This document shows positions 1-13,514 of a stretch of 64,000 nucleotides of DNA, piece by piece. Both the position numbers and the translations under genes were made by a program. Position 1 is the first letter of the stretch. Each line of letters begins with the position of its first letter. The notes under the pieces are model-generated. The model had not been told where the DNA came from and ran no database searches. It was given only the letters and a program-made list of their open reading frames with translations. This stretch comes from Theobroma cacao. Taxonomy: Eukaryota > Streptophyta > Magnoliopsida > Malvales > Malvaceae. The stretch is taken from contig NC_030852.1 of NCBI RefSeq assembly GCF_000208745.1, positions 27,995,293-28,059,292 of the forward strand, in the 5' to 3' direction.

Positions 1-3000
1 AGTTTTCTTTGATTGAAATAAATTGCTTGCTTTATATTATTTCCCCACCACTTCTTAGAAGTTATTGAGCTTTTCCCCAAGCTTTGTGTTTGAGTTGTGT
101 TTAATCAGCTAACTTCTTCTACGTTTCCTATTAATAATCCTCAATGCACAATTAAGGCCTTGCTGGCCACCTACCTACACACGGAATGACCACAAGTGAG
201 GTTTATGTGTGTACAGTTGTAACAGCCGCATTGAAGATCACTGGTTGGAAAACTAAAGGGGAACTGAACTTTATCATTCATGGTTTGATTAACTGTGAGT
301 GATATTGTTTTGACAATAGAGACTAAACCTGCAAGTCACATATTAACTGGCACGTGATATTAACATTTTACTGCCCTTTTCCTAATTCTGCCACTGCAAT
401 TGAAATGTAACAGTAAGAGAATAGGACTTGTTAAGTTTCAGGTCCATTCAGCAAGGAAAAATTTGATGCTTGAATTAGAGAATGGTAAAAGGATGGGTAT
501 TCATCCCATCCACAATTAAATTAGCTAGTTTACAAAGCTGGAATTGTATTAATTTTTGTTGAATGGTTGATAAAGATTCCCAGTTTAATTGCAGCTTGCA
601 CACAAATTCACATGAGAAAAGAAAGGCATTCCTTATGATAAAAGTGTTGGGCAGAATTGATTTCGAGTTGCACTTACTTGCAGATCGCCATTTAGTTTAC
701 TACATGTTTCAAATTGCTCACCATCCCAAGAAATTAGTACTATCTTATCGTGGGATCCAATCACAGTAGCTTTCTTATTATTGTATCAGGAACGTGAGTA
801 CTTGGTCATCATCCCTCAACTGTAGCTTATGCGTCTTTTTCCATTCATCGTAAGAGGAATAGCATTTTTTTTGTGCTTGTATTTTCTCGTGGATTGTAAG
901 TATTATAAAATTTAATCCTGTTTTAGCCTTTGGGAAAGCAATCAAGATTGAGGGACAAGTTCTAGCCCTGACCAAATGTTGAAGTTCCATCATTAGTTAG
1001 CAATGCAGTTTTCCAAGACAAGAGGATGGTCAAGAGTGTAGTGCTGTCTTATCAGAGAACCGGAAAGTTGGAAATTGGGATGCTGCAATTTGATTTAATT
1101 TACCATATGGAGCAATCGTCAATGTTCATACGTTACACGCGGTACTGGGGAGAAGCTTCCATGCGAGGCCTGATGGGAATAGATTTGGGAAAGTCCGACT
1201 TTTGGTGTAGTCATGGGGAACAGATGGGGTGATTCTTTGAAGACATGAATAACGAAGTATAGAGGGAAGCATAGGTCTTTTTATCCACGTAACTGTGACT
1301 TTTATCCTTGGATATTAGCTTATTGGGCATTCTATGCCAAGTCTAACATGGATTTGTCAGGTGCAATTACTGTTGATTCAGCTTGTTAAATTCCAGATTT
1401 TCTGCAGCCTCAGAAGTCAGAAGTATCTAAGCTCATGCAACTTTATCGATTTTCTGCTTAGGTTGATATTTTTGTGGTCGGAAAACGTTGGAGTTGACAA
1501 AAATATATTTGGAAAAACACTTCAAAGAATTGTCGCCTAAAAACCGTGTGATCTGATATTACTATACGACAAAAAGTGTTGTGAAAAGTTAAAATATCTA
1601 AAAGAAGACATGATGCTGAAAAACAAATCAAAGAATGAGTCATTTTTTTTCACTTTTAATAAATATTTTAAAGTACATCAAAATTAAATTATTTTTAAAT
1701 ATGTACACAAAAGCATTGTTTGAATTTTCTAAACATTTAAAATCGCTTCAAACTAAATATTAAATAATTATATACTCATTATATTTTTATTATTTTTTGA
1801 AATGCACTAAAATTTAATTTTAAATTCAAAACATTTAAATAATTAAAGAAATAATTTTGTAATTGAAAAATATGAATGCTGATTTTGATCATATGAACTC
1901 AAAAGTTTTTCTTTTTTTTTTTTTTTGCAAAAATCTCAAAAATATCTTTAAAGTGTTTTCACGATTTACTCAGTATATAGAAAAACAGTGTTTAACTCGA
2001 ATCAAAATGCATTTGACATTGTGTTTTAAGGCAAAGCCTTTTTGGACACGCAAATGTAATAACAAAGGCCTCTTCTCAACTACCTACCAGCGCTTTACCA
2101 ACTACCCAACCTGTTTTTCCTTTGAGCTTTTCCAGCTTGATTGAGATGGAAGTTAAACAGCACAACTCCGGAAACTTCTTGAGTTGTATTACCTCAACTT
2201 GGGCTGGGCATGGAGCCCAATCCAACATGACAATAAGAATGGATCCCAAGCTTCATGCTTTGAGCCATTGATCATAGAGTACTGTTCCCTGTTGAAACGA
2301 AGGCCCATTAACATGTTGAGATCTCCCTTATTTTCAAGAGAAGAAATGCTTGTTTGGCCCATACATGACATTTTCCTTTTTCCTTTGGTTTAATTGGAGA
2401 TTACTGACGAAATAACACCAAAACAAAACGGATGTCAAATTAACAAACCAAAAAACCAAAGCATTTAATTTAAAAATGTCTTGCTGATTTTTTGTTTTTC
2501 CTTTTGCCGCCCAAGTTGTTCGATTGAAAAAGGAAAACAAGTAACGTATTAAAGTAACAAAGATTCCTTGGTTTGATGTATATTTATAATCCTAGGATAA
2601 GCTATGGCCGTACCAAATCAGAGTTAGCGTCTACTAAAGCAAATGATTCGAAATCAGTTGGTTCAATTTGTTCTTGATGATAAGATCATCACACAATCTG
2701 GTTTTATAATCCAATAAAATCAGCGAGGAACCTAGCAAGCTCCTACATTGTTTCTACGGTGGTCGCCGCTGCTTCTTCATTTCCTAATCCTCTCCTTTCG
2801 TTTTGTCCTTGGCCACCACACAGGCATTTTCACATGATTGCCTTTTTCTTTTATTTATTTAGAATGAAACCTTGCAATACAAAAAACTGAAATGCCTTTT
2901 GTGTCTAAAGAAATACTAAGAATGCCATAACAAATTTAAACTTTTTTCATTTCTAATTTATTCTGTTATAACATTTTCTTATATATATATATTTCCTTTG

Positions 3001-3663
3001 ATTTTGTACGAACTAGTTAAAGTAAACTCTACAATTGCAGCAATAATTAAACCTGTCTAAACTTGAGAGAGAGAAAAAAACTATTATTCCTACTAATTTT
3101 TGGGTCAATTTTTTTATGATTAGTTTTGTATGTCCCAATCAACTTTTAGAACAAAAAAAAAAAAAAAGAAGAAGAAGAATAAAGCCAACCTGAGATGGCA
3201 TTAATGTACCAATCCAAATTACCGTCTATTCATAATGCTTCATCATAGTTGTTTAATGTATTCAAGATTTATTTTATTTCCAAAGGAAATTCATCATTAT
3301 TATAATAATAAAATAAACAATGTAGTATATATAATTGCTTGAATGGGTCACGTGGGCTCAATAATTCTTATTATTTAATATTTTCTTGCACCAAAGCATC
3401 TGCTGAAAAGGTTAACCAGTCAGTCTACACTTCCAATAATGTAGGGTTAGGGGAGAAATTATCCTCTAGGGTAATGCTTATAATGGAAATGTTGGGGGTC
3501 TGCTTTGTCCTCCAGATTTGAAGACATTGATTGTTGGGGTTAGTTAATGGAGATTTGGGAAGGATATGCTGCCCTTAAAAAAAGATTAGGAAGGATAGGA
3601 TGCAGCCCCCACCCTTACCTGTTACATGTCCTTAATCTAGGACTCAGCTTAGCACATATTTGG
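1..3663. other. Intergenic stretch, no gene recognised
   Basis: Short open frames occur on both strands, but none resembles a known protein or shows paired splice sites with coding character. The composition is AT-rich, with long A and T runs around 1640-1860 and 3150-3170. A G-box core (CACGTG) lies near 3349. The left edge could hold the tail of a gene outside the window, but nothing in the sequence proves it. Confidence 0.6.
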
Positions 3664-3704
3664 TAGGATGATCTGGCCTTTCGGCTAAGATCAAGAGTTA
3701 GGAC
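3664..3704 (+). ncRNA. U2 snRNA 5'-end-like fragment (pseudogene remnant)
   Basis: A 21-base stretch at about 3674-3694 (ggcctttcggctaagatcaa plus g) matches, with about one mismatch, the highly conserved first stem-loop of U2 spliceosomal RNA as I recall it. The match stops before the branch-point-pairing segment: the expected GTGTAGTATC is replaced by agagttagga. No plant snRNA upstream sequence element is visible in front. It is therefore read as a truncated, dispersed copy and not a working snRNA gene. A chance match is unlikely but not excluded. Confidence 0.4.
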
Positions 3705-4748
3705 CAAAGTCCTGTCAATTAATTAATGTTCAAAATATCAATCTAGACAAATATAATGTGTCATATGATCTTGTTTTTTTCTTTCTTATTATTATTGTAA
3801 ACCACTTCAAGCTAAGATCAATACGAAATTAGTACTTTTAATGTTTAACCTCCAAACTTCGTCTGTCAAGGAACAAGCCGGTAATTAGTGCCATGTCTAA
3901 TTAATGGAATAATGAAGGCTAACAGCTTCTTGTCCAGCTCATGTACATTGGTTATGGAATAAACTAGGGAAACAGGGGCTTACTTCATATATTCCGGAGA
4001 TCTTCCCCTCGATACTGTTGGTGGGTGTTGGCTACTTTCCCTTCTTTTTCCGACCATTTAATTGGCGTATGCGCTCTACCATGGCATGATTAGTTCATTA
4101 CTTTTTCAAGAGGTCGTAAAGTTGAGAGAATATCAGATTGTCTTGTTTCATTCCAAAATTAACAAAGGAGTAATTATTGGTAACGCCTGTGCAAAAATGA
4201 ATGAAGGAACTACGTAATTATACTATGCTCGCTATATACGTAATCAGAAACTTAATTTCTGCAAATTAAATAACCAGGGAAATGGAAGAAAAAGCCCATA
4301 TAATATATATATATATATTCTCTCCCTCAAACTATATACTCCAATAACACGAGAAAAAAAATTATTATTGAATCAGAAAGAGGTGAATAATTGGTGTAAT
4401 ATACAACATGTGTTGGAAAAAATGTAAATTACTTTAGAAATTATACATAAAGTCAACTAGGAAGTACTTGTTAATTATTTAATTAAATCGTCGTCATCAC
4501 CTTCCATTCAGCTTTCGAAATATTTTTAATCAGTTGCGATAAAGATCGGACGGTAAACATTGGCCCCCTTTGTGTGAATGCAAGGAAGTGGGGTTACTTT
4601 TGTGCAAAGCTACAGTACCTAAAACTTGAAACCCAAACTTTTTAACAATGGCCGGTGAGGTCATTTCTCATATCAGCTTTTGTTTATTTGAAGAAAATTT
4701 TTGCAGAGAGAATCTTTAGCCCCATTGAATAGTATCACAATATACATA
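3705..4748. other. Upstream region of bHLH gene 1
   Basis: No coding region is recognised. An AT microsatellite lies near 4301-4318. The segment around 3958-4060 resembles 10561-10650 and may be a duplicated relic. A candidate TATA-type run (taatataacc) at 4791-4800, just right of this stretch, is about 65 bases before the start codon of the gene that follows. Confidence 0.5.
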
Positions 4749-4763
4749 CCCTAACAAACGTAT
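4749..4763 (+). promoter_or_regulatory. Conserved 15-base upstream motif, bHLH copy 1
   Basis: The sequence ccctaacaaacgtat lies 98 bases before the start codon. It is identical to the motif at 19608-19622 upstream of bHLH copy 2, and 12 of 15 bases match 28187-28201 upstream of copy 3. The surrounding sequence is otherwise strongly diverged, so this block looks selectively retained. Whether it acts in the promoter or the 5' leader is unknown. Confidence 0.55.
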
Positions 4764-4860
4764 AATCTCCTTCTTCAAGCTCCCGGCCCTTAATATAACC
4801 ACCATTATTTTTTTTTTCAAGGGACAAAAGCTGGAATTTCTGAATAATAATCTTTGCACA

Positions 4861-6024
4861 ATGTTTCCTTTACAACAAAGCGATGACCTGGTCTACCAGA
4901 TTTTCTTCAATTCTAACCAACACAAAATCCCACAAGATCTGATTACGGATCATGCCTCACTGGAAGGCACTCCTATTCCTATAATTGGCAACAGCATGGG
5001 GAAAAGCCAGAGGCGGAAAGTCTGTCATATGGAGAGTACTAGTACTCAAGCGTTTACTTGTGATAAATATAAGAAACAGAAGTTGCATAGGGAGATTGAA
5101 CGCCAAAGGAGGCAAGATATGGCTTCCCTTTATGCGTCACTTCGATCTCTTCTCCCTGGTGAATATATCAAGGTAAAAAGGATATATATATATATATACT
5201 TGGTCATAAATCATGTCAAATTTCATGGGGTTGTTTCATTTTTGTCAACAAATGGTTAACATCCCAGTTTTCCTTTGCCCTTCCCATCAAATTTCTTGAT
5301 AACTCCTTTTTCTCTTCCTCATCACTGTGCACATGCAAATTTGTGTGGATTGTAGAGGAAGGAAATAGAAGAGCATAACAATTTTTACTTAGATTGTTGT
5401 GCCTTCGGGTTGAATTCATCTCGGAAAGAAACGATAATAATGGCTTAGAGTTGCCCTTCAAAAAAAAAAAATAATGGCTTAGAGTTATATGCTTTTGATG
5501 TGGTGGGTTTCAGGGAAAGCGCTCGATGTCGGATCACATGAACGAGGCAGTGAATTATATAAAACACCTAGAGAAGAAGGTTAAAGACCTTGATGTTAAG
5601 AGAGATGAACTGAAGAGAGTGTCCAATTTGGCTGCTCTTGGGTCAGGAACCGAATCTTCAAACCACTACTTCATAATCCGACCCTGCTTGATCGGTATCG
5701 AGATTATGTTTCGTTGTGGCTTTGAGGAGCAAGGTTTGCCCCTATCAAGAGTATTAGCTGCACTTGTTGATGAAGGACTTCCTGTTGTTAGTTGTATCTC
5801 CACCAAATCAGAAGAATATTTACTTCATACTATCCAAACCGAGGTGATTTCTTTCCCAAATAATTTTAGAGTTTGCTTCCTACTTTAAAGCTGTTACGTA
5901 AGGGAATAAGGAAAACACCCTCGGTTTACTTATCTATCTCACTTCACAGGTCAATGATCCAACAAGCTTCAATCTATCCGGGCTGCAACAGAAACTAGCT
6001 AAAGTTAGTGACATAACAATGTAA
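4861..6024 (+). CDS. bHLH transcription factor, bHLH118/120/125-like (tandem copy 1)
   Basis: Predicted nuclear DNA-binding transcription factor of the plant group Ib-type bHLH family, the wider group that includes iron-response regulators; its own targets cannot be read from sequence. Exons are 4861-5172, 5514-5843 and 5950-6024, all phase 0 with GT-AG introns, giving 238 residues. The basic region near residues 72-86 carries the E-box-contacting triad H76, E80 and R84 inside HREIERQRR. Helix-loop-helix spans about 87-127, with intron 1 falling in the loop after EYIK. An ACT-like C-terminal domain (about 160-216) starts near [10 protein letters not shown]. The MFPLQQSDD start matches copy 3. 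Exon 3 encodes the typical SGLQQKL tail. It is the first of three paralogues in 24 kb, and an intact reading frame suggests a functional gene. Confidence 0.88.
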
Positions 6025-8481
6025 CTTTGTATTTATGCTAGTTAGGGATTGATCATCGGTTCATCACCATTGGCATTGACTTAATCTGACTTCTAATTTG
6101 AGCAATGGACTTGTTTTTGTCCAATCTGATCTGTATATAATGTGTGATATCCACTTCTTGCAGCGTTGGGGTTTTTAAGGAACATAGTTGGAATGAGTTA
6201 ACAGACTCTTTTTCTTTTTTGGAAAATATGTATATATAAAGGCAATGCTCATCCTCATGATCAACTTTTCTCCTAATAAGACTTCTTTGCAGCATTGCGT
6301 TGCTTCCTCTTGCAGTCCAAATGAAACTGCTAGAGTTGGATGCAGGCAGATAACTTGGACGGTAGCTATCTGTATCAGTACTTCAACGGTAAGCTAACTT
6401 ATAAAGTCTCTGTATTAATTATTGTGTTTAAATATGAACAAATTTTCACTCTCCGAAACTTTCAGCTTGGGAACGATGGGCAATCTTGTAAGAATTCTTA
6501 GAATCATCTGGATATATGAACTTCACTGATGAGTGTATTCAGTGGAAATATTTTGTTTTTTTTTTCTTGCCTCGCTTAAGCATTCATCTAATCCATGAAC
6601 TATCGTCTAGCTAGAGATACAATGTGCCTTATATATATTGCATAATCATCGAATGCTCAAAGAAATTCCATTGTTATTAATAACAGAAGGACATGATCTT
6701 ATTCAAGCAATACTAATTAACTAAAAAAAATCTAATTTATGACTAGATATTTAAGTTTGTGTTCATGGGATTGCAATAAAGGGGATGTCTCTTAGCAATC
6801 TTCTAATCATAAGCTAAAACTATTCATTACAACTATACATTGGCCTTTTCATATATATTGATCTACTTGGGATAGCATAAGAGTGGCGGGTACTGTCTGC
6901 AAATGTATACATGTATTCTATGAATTTAGTTTTTCCACAATTGAGAATGGTTAACTAGAAATTTAGTAAATTAGAAACTATGGAGCATCATACTAACTTA
7001 GATGATAGTTAGATATATACAAGCATTTCATCTCTATGTCAAGTGTTTCATGAGTTAACTTGCATGATGGGTCAAGCTAGTATGGCATGACACCCAACCC
7101 ATATATGCCAAAAGGATCTTATGTTCTATTGTTATCCCTTATTCGTGATCTGTTATTCGGGAAAAGAAATTTCAAATATCTGTCAAATTGTCTATGCCAG
7201 CTCACCATAATCTCTACATTATTTTTGCAAGATCTGCCAACTTGATTTTTATGGGTGAAGTAAATTCAAATCAGAAACCTCCTGCAAGACTCATTGTTAT
7301 GATATATCCATGCATGCAATCCCAGGCCCATCGTCCATTACTAATACATACATACAAGTTTTTATGTATACAATTTTTTAAGTCTTACATACACATTACA
7401 TGTACATACACTCACATATACATGTATATATTTATATATATGCATGCATGCATATGCATTCAACTATATGTCTTTACGATTGCCCTGTAAAAAGCTCTAT
7501 AAAGAAACATTTTAATCAAATTATATCTTATAGTACTGTATATAGTTGCATGTGACCATCTGTTTGGTTCTTTCATACTTAGATGATTAATTGAAAATAG
7601 TCTTTGTTCATGGATTTCAATATGCAAAACAGTATATGTGGTTATATTCTAGTATTTAATTAATAAAACAGAAAAAGAAAGATATCCATGTCTTTTTCAA
7701 TAATGCAGAATTATTCCTATAAACTCTCTGCCATATATGATTTGTTGACTGTTTGAATGACTTGTTTTTTGGAAGTATATATGCTGATAGTTCCATCTAC
7801 CCATCGTGCAAATAAATATATATAGTGCATTCTATTCATGACATGTCTTTGGTCTTTTTATTATTATTATTATTATCATTATTTTTTTTTCAAGACGATA
7901 TGAGATCTTTAATTGAATTCTCAGTCCCCGACTGCTTGAGGCTAAAGCTAAGCTAGCATATCATTCTTTTTCGTTCTCTTTGATTCCTGCTGATTCTATT
8001 TTCTTCAATATATGATTTCTTGAATGATTGGCATGCAATTTGTAGGACCAAATGATAGAGTCTCATGAGATTGTGAAGAAATAGATATGCAGGATCACTA
8101 ATTTCTAGGGTCTTGAAGTTGAGTTCAGCTTGGGGTGATGTATTTACAAAATTGATGCCTTAATTCTTGTGAATTCCTAGTTTTCGTTCAAGGCTGTAGC
8201 TTGTTACCAGAATGTGTTGTAGGGCTTGTAACCCAATTTAGTGTTGAGTCATAATTTGGTTTCTTGAACGAGAGAGTGTGGGTAAAAGTTGGTCATGCAA
8301 ATTAAGTCTCGGAAATCATTAATTTGTAATGGTAAATGCATGCTGAAATCATTTTGTCCTCAGTCTAGGAAAAGAAAAGTTTCCTTTTGTTTTTTTTGTT
8401 TGATTTGAGTTTATCATAGTCATTCAAACTCAATGATCGAAAATGATGAGTTTAACAAAATTTAAAGAAAAGAATAAAAAA
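6025..8481. other. Intergenic stretch after bHLH gene 1
   Basis: The 3' untranslated region of the bHLH gene probably occupies the first few hundred bases. The rest has no recognisable gene. Around 7350-7460 is a low-complexity block of TACA/CATA/TGCA repeats. Confidence 0.55.
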
Positions 8482-8573
8482 AATCGAATATTTATATTAT
8501 ATATATAAAAGGAAGTCTCAACGAACTAATCGAATATTTATATTACATATATAAAAGGAAGTCTCAACGAACT
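8482..8573. repeat. 46-bp tandem duplication
   Basis: Two adjacent 46-base units, 8482-8527 and 8528-8573, differ at one position (tattat versus tattac). Each begins with aatcgaatattta and ends with caacgaact. So few differences imply a recent local duplication. No gene is involved. Confidence 0.85.
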
Positions 8574-11500
8574 TTCACATTTGACCACATGAAAGTTGTG
8601 AAAGGGCTTTCAACAGTACTTTCAAATTTTATCACGTGGACCTTAAAGAAGAGAAGTTGTGATGTGTTTAGTGGTGGATCGCATTGAAGGATATAAATTG
8701 GACAGATCATGTACAACGCATGAGTTTATCTTCAGTATCATATGCAAAAGTTGTTGAGATGTAGCGGGGCAACAGTGTTTAGACACTTTACCAATTACAA
8801 AAGCATTATAGGGCGTTAGGTGAGCTGTTCTGATGCTAATTTGGGTGATTGAAGGGAACATATACTGCATTCTTTTGGAACATAGTTTTGTTTTAGCACA
8901 TGCTTTCAGTTTTATGTTTTGGCCGAAGGAATAATCAACCTGCGAGGAGGGACCAGGTCCCGTTCAAGAAGAAAATGTTGAGAGAGTAAGAATTCAGAGA
9001 ATTCGAGCGGCAGAGCTTTTCTTTTTTCTTTTTAATTGTTTTGGAGAAGATTTAAACCTTAGACATTGAACTAGCTTTTGTGCAAGCGTTTGAAGCTCTA
9101 AATTTTATCAATCTACTCTAAATTTACAGCTTGAACAAATGTGATGTATCAAGCTTCCATTCATTTATCTTACGTTATTTTATATACTGAACAAAGTCAA
9201 TCTGGAATTTAAGTTCATAAATTAAGGCAAAAGACCAATCGCAGGTTATACAACGGTGGACAATAATTGTTAATCTCATTACATGTAATATAGTAAGAAA
9301 TAAAACTCAAAACTATTATGAAATTAACGAGACACCATTCACATCTCCTAAGCGTAATTCAAAATTAACAAGATACCTCATTACTACTGCAATCAAGAAA
9401 AGGATTAGAGGTGTGCATATATAGGAGGAGAGGTATTGATTTTGGACATTAGGGATTTGGAGTAAATTAAAAACTGAAGCCGTTGGTTTGCTGTCAGCTT
9501 GTCAACATCGAGGGCTTGTTACGACCAGTCTTGTAATTGCAAATAGTGGTTTTTTATATTTTAATAATCCATTTAAAAAGGATTTTATGGACGTCAGTCT
9601 TCCTTGAAATCTTTGACTGAATTTTATATTCTGTGGATAGTGCTGGGTAGCACTGGCTGGTGATGTAGTGATTAAACGCTGCTCAATAGTAATTTTTCTT
9701 GACCGCGATTTCTCCCTTTCCCTTTCCATAATGGAAGAAAGAAAATCGTGGCATTTAATTACTCGTCCAAGAAAGTTTGTTGCTTTTATAACTTTCACCA
9801 AATTAAATAGCATGAAGGCAACCATATTTTACTTCCAAAAACAATATTAAACATCTCGCTTATTCTTTCAAGATTAATACCTGAAGTCTCTAATTTAAAA
9901 TACTAAAATTTTAATATTTAAGAAGGGGATAATTGTCTTCAAGGATCTCTTTAAATAGTTACTGGTAATATTGTCTTTTAAATAATAATTAAGTTAGAGA
10001 CTATAGATTTTGATTAAATAAATTGTTGGAGAGAATATATTTAAATTTAATATCACTTTTTTTTAGAAAAGATGTGATTACAATTAAATTATTTCTCCAA
10101 TATCATGTAAAATGACCTTGTGATTATATATATATATATTCATAAAAAATACAAACTGAATTACAATGGTCTTATATATCTATATAGAATGCTTAAAAAA
10201 GGATTATAAATTTTTTAAATTTTAAAAAAGAAAAATTCAAATTTAAATTTGTAGATAAAAAATGTATACACTTATTATTAAATCAAATATTTGAATATAC
10301 TATAAGTTTTATACAAAACAAAATGTCACAATGTTCTTCCAATTATTGGTCAAGATTATTTTAATTAACTTCTCAAGTTTTTACTATATTAATATATGGT
10401 AGTTTTGTAGACCATCTCGAAATTACATTGTTGAAAGAAATTCGTTACGAGATTAAAAATTAAAATTGGAGTCGACCCAAAACATTTTATTTTATATAAG
10501 AAATTAATAACCACTAGGAAAGGAGCAGCTAATTAGCAATCACCACCAGTTTCCTTGCAAATAAAATACTAGGAAAATTCACATCTTCTAGAGATCTTCT
10601 CTTGATACTGCTGGTATTACGGCTTAACCTTTTTCTGTTCAACCGACCAAACCCTGGAAACGGAAAACGGCTCGTTTTTCTGGGGTGTTTTTTTCCTCAA
10701 GATCTCCAACGGTCTGCATCAAGCTTCAAGACGAAATCAATTAATGCATTTACAAACATGAATTTTGTTTGTTTTGTCGTTTCAAATGATTTTTACTGTA
10801 TATTTCTCTGCTGTTCGTATTGACTAAAGACAGTTGAACAACTTTCAAAAGTACCTTGAAATCGATATGTCATCATAAAATTGTAAATTTTCTACCCGTT
10901 CGGCCGTTTTAAATCATTGTTTGGTTGCTTTTATGTTTTTTTTAATAGAATAATGTTTTTGGTAATAAGCACATGATTAATTACTTGGCCTCAATTTACG
11001 TATGAACAAAGACAAAATATTTGACTTATCCATCCCTTGGCTTGTCACACTTGTCAAAAAGAACTTTTAGGATTCTTGTTTTCCTGCTCTACATTGAAGA
11101 GACAAAAAGAAGATATTCAAATGTGTCGCCCTTTTCACTGGAAACAAAATCATTCTTGTTTTACTATCTTTTAGCCTTCCGAGAACTGTACGAAAAATGA
11201 ATATTTCTTTTAAGGCCTCTTACTCATTCCGGCACAGAATAAATTTTGTTTTGTTATTAGTATTACTTTTCTTCCTAATTGTTTTATATATAAATTTCTT
11301 TTTAATATATAATAATTGAGTGTTTTGATTAATATAATATGAATGAGTTACATATTCAATATTTACTTCAAAACATGTCTTTGATAATACAAGAGTATGC
11401 ATAGTGATATGTGTATGGAAAATAAAAGAATGCTTTTTGAATTGTTTCGCTTACAGGGCTGACAAGCAAGAGAACAGAAACTAGGACTAAAAATTAAGAT

Positions 11501-12443
11501 AAAAATAATGGAAAAGTAAGCCTAAAAATACTAAAAAGTTAAAAAGTCCCTCCAAGCGTTTTGTTGAAGAGTAAGGCATTCAGACTTTAGAATAGCGATA
11601 ATTAGATAGATAGGACACCCCACGTGTTGCATGCGGACTCTGCGCTCATCCAAAAGCCTGCTACTCGACTTACACGTACTTACTTATTAATGTCGGAATC
11701 ACCAAGTCAAGTCAAATCCTAACTTCGAATGGAATTAATGTGCTTCAGCAAACTCGTTTAATTTTTTATCCATAACGCTCATAATTGATGGCATGTCGAC
11801 GAGAGATGTGATCAATAAGTGTATGTATATAGTAGGATTTGCTTTTCTAATCAAAGATTTAAAAAAAAAAGATTTTTTCGAACCATTTTATTAATTTGTT
11901 TGTCTTTCAGCTTTGTTTTAGTTGGCTAAGTTTCTAGAAGCATGTGTCGACAATTTTCCTTGGCCTAACCAATGTGCGCAAGTCATTAACTAATTAGATT
12001 TTGAGGACAAAATTGTTAAACTTCCTAATTTGTAGTTTAATATATTGTCTCCGTGTAGAGTAGTCTAAATGATCATGTCGTCTTTGTTTAAACCGCGTAG
12101 AGCATAATTTATTTTTATTTTTGTTTTTGGTTTTTTGAAGAGCATCAAAGATGTAGAATTTATTCATATATGGGAGGAGTAAATTGTATGGAGTGACAAA
12201 CAGGTCTACCTCCATGCAAACACACCTCAAGCAGCATCTCTAATGGTTATATTAATCTGAACTCACAGCATTTGAACAAAAGTAACTCAAAACAACAACA
12301 ACATAAGTGTAATCTCCCTAACAAGATGGAGCAATTACAATTTCAAACACAACTAGCTACTAAGAAAAACTAGCGTTATCCTCGGGCTTTTCAAACTCAA
12401 GTACCTTCCATGATTTAAGGATCAATGCTACCTTTAATCCACT
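8574..12443. other. Intergenic stretch, no gene recognised
   Basis: AT-rich sequence with only short, unconvincing open frames. A segment at about 10561-10650 resembles 3958-4060, which lies upstream of bHLH gene 1, and may be what remains of a further duplicated copy. No bHLH exon follows it. A G-box-containing run (ccacgtgttg) is near 11620. A LINE remnant on the minus strand may reach into about 12400-12443. Confidence 0.5.
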
Positions 12444-12451
12444 TATCCAAA

Positions 12452-13506
12452 CAAGGTTAGAGTTAGTCAACTTTTATTGGGATCAAAGACGAAGAGAAAT
12501 AAGAATAAAAAATTATAAAAAACAACATATTGAATCTAACTGACAATCAAAAGACTTATTATTTTTTTTTTTAAAAATTAACAATCAAAAGATTTATAAT
12601 AGACAATAATTTTACATAACATGTAAATAAAAAAAAATTGCATAAGAATGGGTTGATATGGCCGCGTTTGAGATAAACACGACGAATTTCATCCCTTTCA
12701 TTGATAGGAAATTCTCATATCATTGATCGTAATCCAAGATGAGGTTCTACATGAAAAGTATTTATTTCTTCAGTATTGATTCTTGGTTTTAATTCACATT
12801 ACTCTTGTTCATGAGTTGAAGTATTGAGACTTGATGGCTCAAGTGTAAGAGAATCATTTGGACGATTTGCATATTTTATTTTAAAGAATTTGTCAATTAT
12901 TTTCAACTTACTCATATTTTAATTAAACTTGAAAAAGAAACTAATGTGGTCAACACTCAATATTCTTATTTTATTTTTAATTAAACTTAAAATACTAAAT
13001 ATAAAATTATAATGCATAAAATATAAATAGTTAAATATGATATATATATAATTTTATATAATTATTTATATAGATAAAAGAAAACTTTATCTCTTTTTAA
13101 TTTCACACAATGGTGGTGAGTGGTCCATATCCTTCCTTGTCCAAGCTCCTAAATTTCTTTTGAAAAATAAAGTGTATTTTGATAGTGAGTTATATAGAAA
13201 AAAGTAAAGTAAAATAAAAAAAAAAGAGAAGAGAAAGAGGAAAAGGTGTGGAGAAACTTAAGAATTAAGGTAAAGTTGAGTAAAGCGGTGAGGTCATTTT
13301 ATTTTTTTATATGTATTAATTATTAAATAAAAAAATTATTTTGAGAGGATCATTAAAAATTACATATAATAAATAAAAAATTTCAAAAATTTTGAAAGGG
13401 CCACAACTCCCATAAATATGCTGCCTTTCGCTCCTGATTAAAAAATATATAATAAATAAATAAATTTAAAATTTTTGGAGGGGCAATAAACTACCCTCTG
13501 CCCTTG
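12452..13506 (-). mobile_element. Deleted hAT element, same family as the 56178-58925 copy
   Basis: The left end (caaggttagagttagtcaac) and right end (ctaccctctgcccttg) match the termini of the hAT element at 56178-58925. The interior aligns with that element's transposase 5' end, read on the minus strand: a start with MSKLKIID at 12915 and a later ERDEIRRVYLKRG segment near 12680. Most of the transposase is gone, so this is a non-autonomous derivative of about 1.05 kb. The flanking 8-mers tatccaaa (12444-12451) and catctaac (13507-13514) agree at 5 of 8 bases, consistent with an old target duplication. A second end-like sequence (cgctcctg) lies inside, at about 13429-13436. Confidence 0.75.
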
Positions 13507-13514
13507 CATCTAAC

